From Austropuccinia psidii (lineage: Eukaryota; Basidiomycota; Pucciniomycetes; Pucciniales; Sphaerophragmiaceae), in contig JALGQZ010000014.1 in assembly GCA_023105745.1 (NCBI GenBank), forward strand, positions 3,319,888-3,383,887: a DNA stretch of 64,000 nt. Direction: 5' to 3'. The position numbers were made by a program, and so were the translations under genes. Under the pieces are notes generated by a model. That model was not told the DNA's origin, did no database searches, and worked only from the letters and a program-made list of their open reading frames with translations. Shown here piece after piece: positions 59,408 to 64,000 of this stretch (the stretch's first letter is position 1; every line of letters begins with the position of its first letter).

Positions 59408-59527
59408 TTTTATGGTGCTTGGTGGGGAGAAGAAGTTATGAAAGTAAGTTCCTCTCCTGGCATGCACCTTTAAGGGGGTATTCTACCCATATGTTGTTGT
59501 AAGCATCACCTTGGCCACTTTGTGAGC
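59408..59527 (+). repeat. Imperfect direct repeat, copy 1
   Basis: Begins at the pol stop (TTTTATGGTGCTTGGTGGGG, TTATGAAAGTAAGTTCC, CATCACCTTGGCCACT, TGTGAGCA) and recurs in the same orientation at about 59773-59887. A local duplication inside the element's 3' region. Confidence 0.85.
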
Positions 59528-59697
59528 ACTTGTCAAATCTTTGGACAGGTTCAGGAAGCATACAACATCAATACCCTCCGATTTGGACCTTATCAAGATA
59601 TGGCCCAATGTTTCTTTCTTTATGTTTCATTTTCTTTCTTTATTATCTTTTCATTTTATGCCAATCATCATAATTCAAGACATTCATTTACTTCAAG

Positions 59698-59765
59698 TCA
59701 TTTATGGCAATTCATCTCAGAAGTCATTTATGGCAATTCATCTCAGAAGTCATTTATGGCAATTC
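59698..59765 (+). repeat. 26 bp tandem repeat, 2.6 copies
   Basis: The unit TCATTTATGGCAATTCATCT plus CAGAAG repeats exactly at 59698, 59724 and 59750 (last copy partial). It lies between the two copies of the imperfect 115 bp repeat. Confidence 0.9.
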
Positions 59766-59772
59766 TTTTCAG

Positions 59773-59887
59773 TTTTATGGTGCTTGGTGGGGAGTGGAAG
59801 TTATGAAAGTAAGTTCCATCTCCTGGTATGCATCCCTGAGGGTTCTACTTCTTGTAAAACATCACCTTGGCCACTCTGTGAGCATCA
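59773..59887 (+). repeat. Imperfect direct repeat, copy 2
   Basis: TTTTATGGTGCTTGGTGGGG, TTATGAAAGTAAGTTCC, CATCACCTTGGCCACT and TGTGAGCATC match copy 1 at 59408-59527, with small indels between blocks. Confidence 0.85.
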
Positions 59888-60179
59888 AATGCTTGGTTTT
59901 TGTTTTTCAGACACTTCTTGGCCAGAATCAAGCAGCTCACCACAAGAAGGACCAGCCATCAGGAAATTTTCTTTATTTCTTTCTTTACTCTCATTTTCTC
60001 TTATTATTTTCTTTCTTTCTTTACTTGTATAATTTTCTTTCTTTTATTTCTTTAAAGCAGCAGCATCCCCTCCCCAAATCATGTATTGGGAGGTTCCATT
60101 ATCTTTCTTATTTTTTATTTTTTAGTAGTTATAAGAGTGGGGATAGAAGTCAAACCAAACACAAACAAGGAAAAGGAAA

Positions 60180-61420
60180 CTAGTTATCTCTACCCAAGTC
60201 ATCAAAAGTTCTCTGGAAATCATTTATCAACTCATCTTCATACCAGGAAAATTTTGCAGCCATTTCTTCAGAAGCAGTACCTGGAATCGTCCTGTCATTG
60301 GCATACATAATCACCTCTCTGCTATTTCTGTCAACTCTCCTGAACAATCTGGCCACAGCATCTTGATTTTCACTAGCCGCGTTGGGATCTTCTCTGGTAA
60401 CCCGGATAGGCCAACGTTCTCTTCTTTGGAATACTTGAGCGGCAGGAAACGGCAAAGGGGACATCCCATCTCTTCTTCTGCTGGAGCTGGCCACAGGTTG
60501 GAGTTGACGGGAGGTGTTTATGGGTGAGTTTCTGGGCTGTTGAACTGGAGATGGTCTTACTGCTGGATTCAAGGCAGGCCTGGTGGTGTGAGAAGTAGTT
60601 GGTGATGGAGGAGGAAGGGTTGTAGGAATTGAAGCAAGCATTGGTTGGAAGGTTCTTGGAGTGCTGGGAACCACTTGGCTTTGGAATCTGGGGTTGGCAA
60701 GAGGCTGAGAAGAGGAATTGCTGGATGGATGGCCACTTGAATGAGGAATAACTTGAACTTCTTCACCATCCAACTCATCACTTCCTTCAGCATCTGGATC
60801 TGATGGGGAATCAACAATTCTTCTTAGCTTCTTCACTACTTTCACCACTCCATCAGCATTGGTCCTTGAAATGGGAATTTCTGAGCTGTAGTGGATGGGC
60901 CTACCACCAATTGGAATGGGCCCTCCAACATTAGTCCATCTGGCCACATCCCTCTGCCTAGAACCAGTCACTACATCAAAATATCAGCATTAATTCAACC
61001 AAGAAATGCAAATCACTCACATTGAGAAAAGCCAGAAGTGGCATCAGGGGTAGGTTCCTCAAGAATGGGGAATTCCTGCCCATAAGGCCCATCCTTCCTA
61101 CTCCATAAGTGCCTCCTCACCTGGGACAAAGTTGATCCGGTACGGCGGCATGGCTTCTTCCCAATAAAGCAGAAATGGCATTTTGACGATCGAGGATTGT
61201 AATGTTGAAAGCAATCCTTCCCCCTGGCCAAACACTCAGTACAGGCAGGATCAAGAACTTCAACTGCTCTGAACCCATCATATGTTTGGGAGGGGTCAAA
61301 ATGGCCAGAAGACGCCATGGAGGGAGAAGACAATCGACTGAAGACGCCAGAACCATGAAGAACAGACGGTGGCGGTGCAGAAGGGGAAGATTCAGTGAGT
61401 TCAGTCAGTTTGGAACTCAT
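60180..61420 (-). CDS. Antisense two-exon gene inside the young chromovirus; Zn(II)2Cys6-like cysteine array
   Basis: Minus-strand gene with exons 61420-61021 and 60970-60180 and one 50 nt intron; 396 residues from the ATG at 61420. The frame is open further upstream to 61474 but without an ATG. Residues 60-91 contain six cysteines spaced C-X2-C-X6-C-X10-C-X2-C-X6-C, exactly the spacing of fungal Zn(II)2Cys6 clusters, followed by basic residues (RRTG). The usual basic run inside the first loop is weak, so true DNA binding is unproven. Then comes a Trp/Arg-rich block (VRRHLWSRKDGPYGQEFP, ARWTNVGGPIPIGGRPI), a long Ser/Pro-rich middle, and a well-formed C-terminal region (WPIRVTREDPNAASENQDAVARLFRRVDRNSREVIMYANDRTIPG, SWYEDELINDFQRTFDDLGRDN). 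I recall homologous predicted proteins with this C-terminus in myrtle rust, with no known function. It lies wholly between pol and the 3' LTR. Confidence 0.82.
60971..61020 (-). other. Intron of the antisense chromovirus gene
   Basis: On the minus strand, GTGAGT (donor, ending at 61020) to GATGTAG (acceptor, at 60971), with a branch-like GCTGAT about 20 nt before the acceptor. Unspliced, translation stops within two codons. Spliced, it reads SGFSQLTGSRQRDVARW. Confidence 0.82.
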
Positions 61421-61540
61421 AACTGAAGAAAGTGCAAGCAGAAGATTCAAGACGTCAGAATCATTCCACTCCACATCAAGAAAAAGAAATTTGACTCAAG
61501 GAACTGGGGCCATAACTCAATTATGCCCCACCTCAAAGCC

Positions 61541-61770
61541 TCTAAGGTGAAGGTTCATACCCCTTTGGGGCTGAACTCATCACCCAGGGCCTCCCCTGCA
61601 ACTTTGGGGAGGCCAAGATCTTGATGGTCCTGGACCCCTTCAATGGATCCAGGCCACATATGGTGAAATTTGGAATGGGGCCATTTTTGGGCCCCTTGGT
61701 CACCCTGGGTCCCCAGTAAATTTGGGCCCAGGGGCTCCATTTTGGTCCTGGGGGCCTCCAATAGCCCCCA
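61541..61770. promoter_or_regulatory. Candidate promoter side of the antisense gene
   Basis: GC-richer stretch between the antisense gene's first exon and the CpG block (runs of GGGGCC, CCTGGG and GGCCCC). Frames run on both strands here (minus 61542-61871, plus 61670-62179), but they are mirror images over low-complexity DNA with no motif, so I do not call them genes. A promoter role is inferred from position only. Confidence 0.3.
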
Positions 61771-61838
61771 CGGACCGCGGACCGCGGCGTACGGTCCACG
61801 GCCCACGGACCGCGGCGTACGGCCCGCGGACCGTAGGA
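61771..61838. repeat. CpG-dense tandem palindromic block
   Basis: 68 bp, nearly all G/C, built from GGACCGCGG and GTACGG-type units. GGACCGCGGCGTACGG occurs at 61779-61794 and again at 61807-61822 (28 bp period). Contains the palindrome CCGCGG several times. Highly unusual in this AT-rich window. Confidence 0.92.
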
Positions 61839-62407
61839 CCCCAAGACATCAAAAAGGCCTATTATGGCCAAAAAACCCAGAAAATCAAAAAATTGCCCTA
61901 ATCACCAAAACACCCAGCAAGGCCAAAAAAGGCCATAAAAAGCAAGATACATCAAGATCACTCAAGATGGAGGCCACAGTCCAAAACCCACTGGGAGGGC
62001 TGCCTGAGGCCAATTCCTTGGATCATGGGGACAAGACCCCTTGGAGGTTCATTGAATGGATTAAGTCTGGGCCAATGAGTACAAGTCATATACTCATTGG
62101 GCACCAATTTTTGAGCACAAGTGCTCAATGGCCTTTATTCTGGGATATATCCCAAGGCCACATCCCAAGACATGGCTGATTGAATCAAAAGAAAGAATTG
62201 CATACTCTGGAAGGAATACTCACTCAAATTTGTAAAGAAAGGGGGGAATCAATTGAATTTGGCAGGGAAGAAGTAATAAAGGATTTTCAGGATAATGGTC
62301 AAGAGGAAAGGAATTTAAAAAGAAAATTTTTTGAAAAAAGTGTGGGGATATTGAGATGCCACTCAACAGTGGCAGGGTATTATGGTGTTCAGGAGCCCAC
62401 CAGTTTC
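61839..62407 (+). other. 3' non-coding region of the young chromovirus
   Basis: Purine-rich DNA between the CpG block and the polypurine tract. No gene is supported. A duplicated AGTACAAGTCATATACTCATTGGGCA...GAGCACAAGTGCTCAATGG area at about 62075-62130 is a minor repeat. Confidence 0.6.
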
Positions 62408-62420
62408 AAGAGGGGGATAC
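62408..62420 (+). promoter_or_regulatory. Polypurine tract of the young chromovirus
   Basis: AAGAGGGGGATAC directly precedes the 3' LTR start TGTAAC, as required for plus-strand priming. Confidence 0.82.
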
Positions 62421-63188
62421 TGTAACAACCATCCATCAGGGGTAAGGGTATTCATTCATACACCCACTCAAACACCTCAAATCAGCAAATCCAGTATCTG
62501 CATCAGCAGTCAGTTTCAGCAATCTTCATTCTGAAACATGCATACAGTTTGGTACATCAATACAGCCTGTCAATACTTGTACAGGATGGATTCACCCTAA
62601 TACAGTTTCAATACACCAGTATGAAACTGTATGATCACTCCAATACACCACACCTCTTGTACAGGTCCTGTACAGCTGTACAAGACCTGTATTGGCCAGA
62701 CTCAATTCAACAATCAATTATTCTCATGAAAATTCTTCTCTGGATCAGGGCTGGTGATTCTCACATATACCAGCCCCTCTTTCTCCCCCCCTGGGGACTT
62801 TTCCCCAGTTAATTAAATTAGTTGATTTATTATTATCTGAATATTCTTATCCTTATATTTTTGGGTATTATATTTATTTAATCTTAAGTTAGTCTTTGCC
62901 TTTTTTCTTTCTTCGCCTGTACAGTATGAGTTGGGTGGCCATATCCTTATTAACCCTTCTCTTTCCATTCTGACAGGTTGAAACAGTGGACTTGGACTTG
63001 TTGGTGGTTGGCTCTTCTATTTCTTATTCTTATTTCTTTTGCTGCTGCTTTTCTCATATTTATTCTTTTAGTAATTCATCTTAACACTTTCAAGTGTATC
63101 TCATCTTATCCTATCCTTGAGCCCTCCATAAGTGAGTCCCAGTTTACTGAGTGCCAGGCCCTCTTCACTTCGAAGAGCCCCTGTGACA
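62421..63188 (+). repeat. 3' LTR of the young chromovirus
   Basis: Reads as identical to 52848-53615 over 768 bp and is followed by the target duplication GATTT. The identity indicates recent insertion. Confidence 0.96.
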
Positions 63189-63313
63189 GATTTTTAGAGT
63201 TTAAGATATTCATATCTTTTTTATATTACATAAATATCAGAAAGCATTAACCCAAAATATATTCTCCTAGATTCTATGAACCTTCTAAAGCCTTCAAAAT
63301 ATATTTCACCAAA

Positions 63314-64000
63314 TCTCAGCCTTAGAGATATTTTCATATACCCAAAAGACCACAAATAACAAAATTAAGTTATAATTATGAATAAAGAAGTTTATTTTAT
63401 AAAAACAAAAAAAATTAAAATATAAACTAAAAATTTATATAGAAAATTAAAATTTTAATTATAATTTAAGATTAAAATTATATTAAAGTTTGAAATTGTA
63501 AAAATACAATTTTACTTGCAAAAATTAAGTAAAAATAAATTTTAACCAAAAATATTTTTTTCAGAAAAAATTTAATAAAAATTATTATAAATTTTTTCTA
63601 ATAAATAAAATTATAAAAATTATTTTAAAATTTGATTCCTTATAAAAAATTAGGTGAGGTTACCTCTGAGTGAAAAATCTGTAACTTAACTATAAATAAG
63701 CTTAAATTAAGTTTTTTTTTGTATTTTCAATATAAAAATCTGAAAATAATCAAAAATTTAATTTAATTCCCACCACATGTGGTTTTAACCATCAATTTTT
63801 TGTGTTAAAATTGAGGTTTTGTGTGTAGTTTAGAAGCTATGAGGAATTGAATTATTTTCAATTGAAATGTCAAAATGTGCACATGTATTACATAAGTGAA
63901 CTTTAATTTAAATATTAAATATCAATTATTACAGTTGTGTGCTGTAAAAACCCAATTTAATTAGATATATAAATTACAAGTATAATGCATGATGAGGAAT
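63314..64000 (+). repeat. LTR-like fragment, same family as 40924-41575, runs off the window
   Basis: CTCAGCCTTAGAGATATTTTCATATACCC opens a segment colinear with 40924-41575: GGTTACCTCT, CTATAAATAAGCTTAAATTAAG, AACCATCAATTTTTTGTG, AGTTTAGAAGCTATGAGG, AATGTCAAAATGTG, TTACAGTTGTGTGCTGT and CATGATGAGGAA. The first bases are a degenerate form of the TGTGAGCC LTR start. Diverged and non-coding. Confidence 0.6.

Larger units (their letters stand above)
52848..63188 (+). mobile_element. Complete young Ty3/Gypsy chromovirus (10,341 bp) with an antisense gene
   Basis: 768 bp LTRs at both ends read as identical, the termini are TGTAAC...GTGACA, and perfect GATTT duplications flank it (52843-52847 and 63189-63193). 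Order: 5' LTR, self-complementary primer site, long GATT-rich leader, gag, pol (PR-RT-RNase H-IN-chromodomain) in the -1 frame, 3 kb of extra internal DNA with an antisense spliced gene, polypurine tract, 3' LTR. All frames are open, so the element may still be mobile or recently was. It is inserted in intergenic DNA 2.4 kb downstream of the aminopeptidase gene. Confidence 0.96.

Noticed and set aside
61542..62179. Overlapping plus- and minus-strand frames rich in Gly, Pro and Arg around the CpG block
   Set aside because: They are mirror readings of GC-rich low-complexity DNA with stops rare by composition. No motif or splice signal supports translation.
1..64000. CRISPR arrays, bacterial operons, rRNA or tRNA genes
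   Set aside because: The window is eukaryotic nuclear DNA with spliced genes and LTR retrotransposons. I saw no regularly spaced repeats with spacers and no convincing tRNA A/B-box pair, but I could not run a tRNA covariance search.

Overview
This window looks like nuclear DNA of a rust fungus (Basidiomycota, Pucciniales). It is very AT-rich and dominated by transposons of several ages. Two spliced fungal genes sit as small islands that still contain CpG, each with short GT-AG introns of 62-119 bases. The retrotransposon proteins (a gag beginning MPVQHSPPAKN, the antisense protein ending ...FDDLGRDN, and the MULE-type transposase) resemble, from memory, predicted proteins of the myrtle rust Austropuccinia psidii. 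That species assignment is recollection, not a search result.

Layout, left to right. 1-3799: 3' end of a decayed Ty3/Gypsy element (integrase, C-terminal part, 1.97 kb LTR). 3800-9506: AT-rich DNA holding a 705 bp terminal-inverted-repeat element. 9507-11018: intact four-exon gene for a membrane-anchored Shewanella-like (PPP-type) metallophosphatase. 11019-16805: AT-rich, no supported gene. 16806-21841: two related LTRs head to head, forming a 5 kb inverted repeat. 22276-34718: a decayed 12.4 kb Ty3/Gypsy element on the minus strand, same family as the element at position 1, broken by two younger solo LTRs (24502-25920 and 33530-34119), each with a 5 bp target duplication. 36136-40004: a decayed Mutator-like (MULE) transposon whose ends match the short element at 6089-6793. 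40005-48735: AT-rich repeats, including LTR-like DNA. 48926-50490: intact four-exon gene for a secreted M28 zinc aminopeptidase. 52848-63188: a complete, apparently very young 10.3 kb Ty3/Gypsy chromovirus. 63314-64000: another LTR-like fragment.

The young element is the most informative part. Its 768 bp LTRs look identical and are flanked by a perfect GATTT duplication. It appears to self-prime: 14 nt just inside the 5' LTR are complementary to a site within that LTR. Gag and pol overlap in the -1 relation at a canonical GGGAAAA slippery heptamer. It ends in a canonical chromodomain. Between pol and the 3' LTR lie 3 kb that ordinary chromoviruses lack, and this stretch carries an antisense, intron-containing gene. 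Its product has six cysteines spaced exactly like a fungal Zn(II)2Cys6 cluster, a Ser/Pro-rich middle and an acidic C-terminus. The gene's upstream side holds a CpG-dense tandem palindromic block. A retrotransposon carrying its own spliced antisense, possibly DNA-binding, gene is the best candidate for an undescribed system here.

Older elements show stop codons made from TGG and general CpG loss, while the two host genes and the young element keep CpG. This is consistent with cytosine-methylation decay or RIP-like mutation of repeats.
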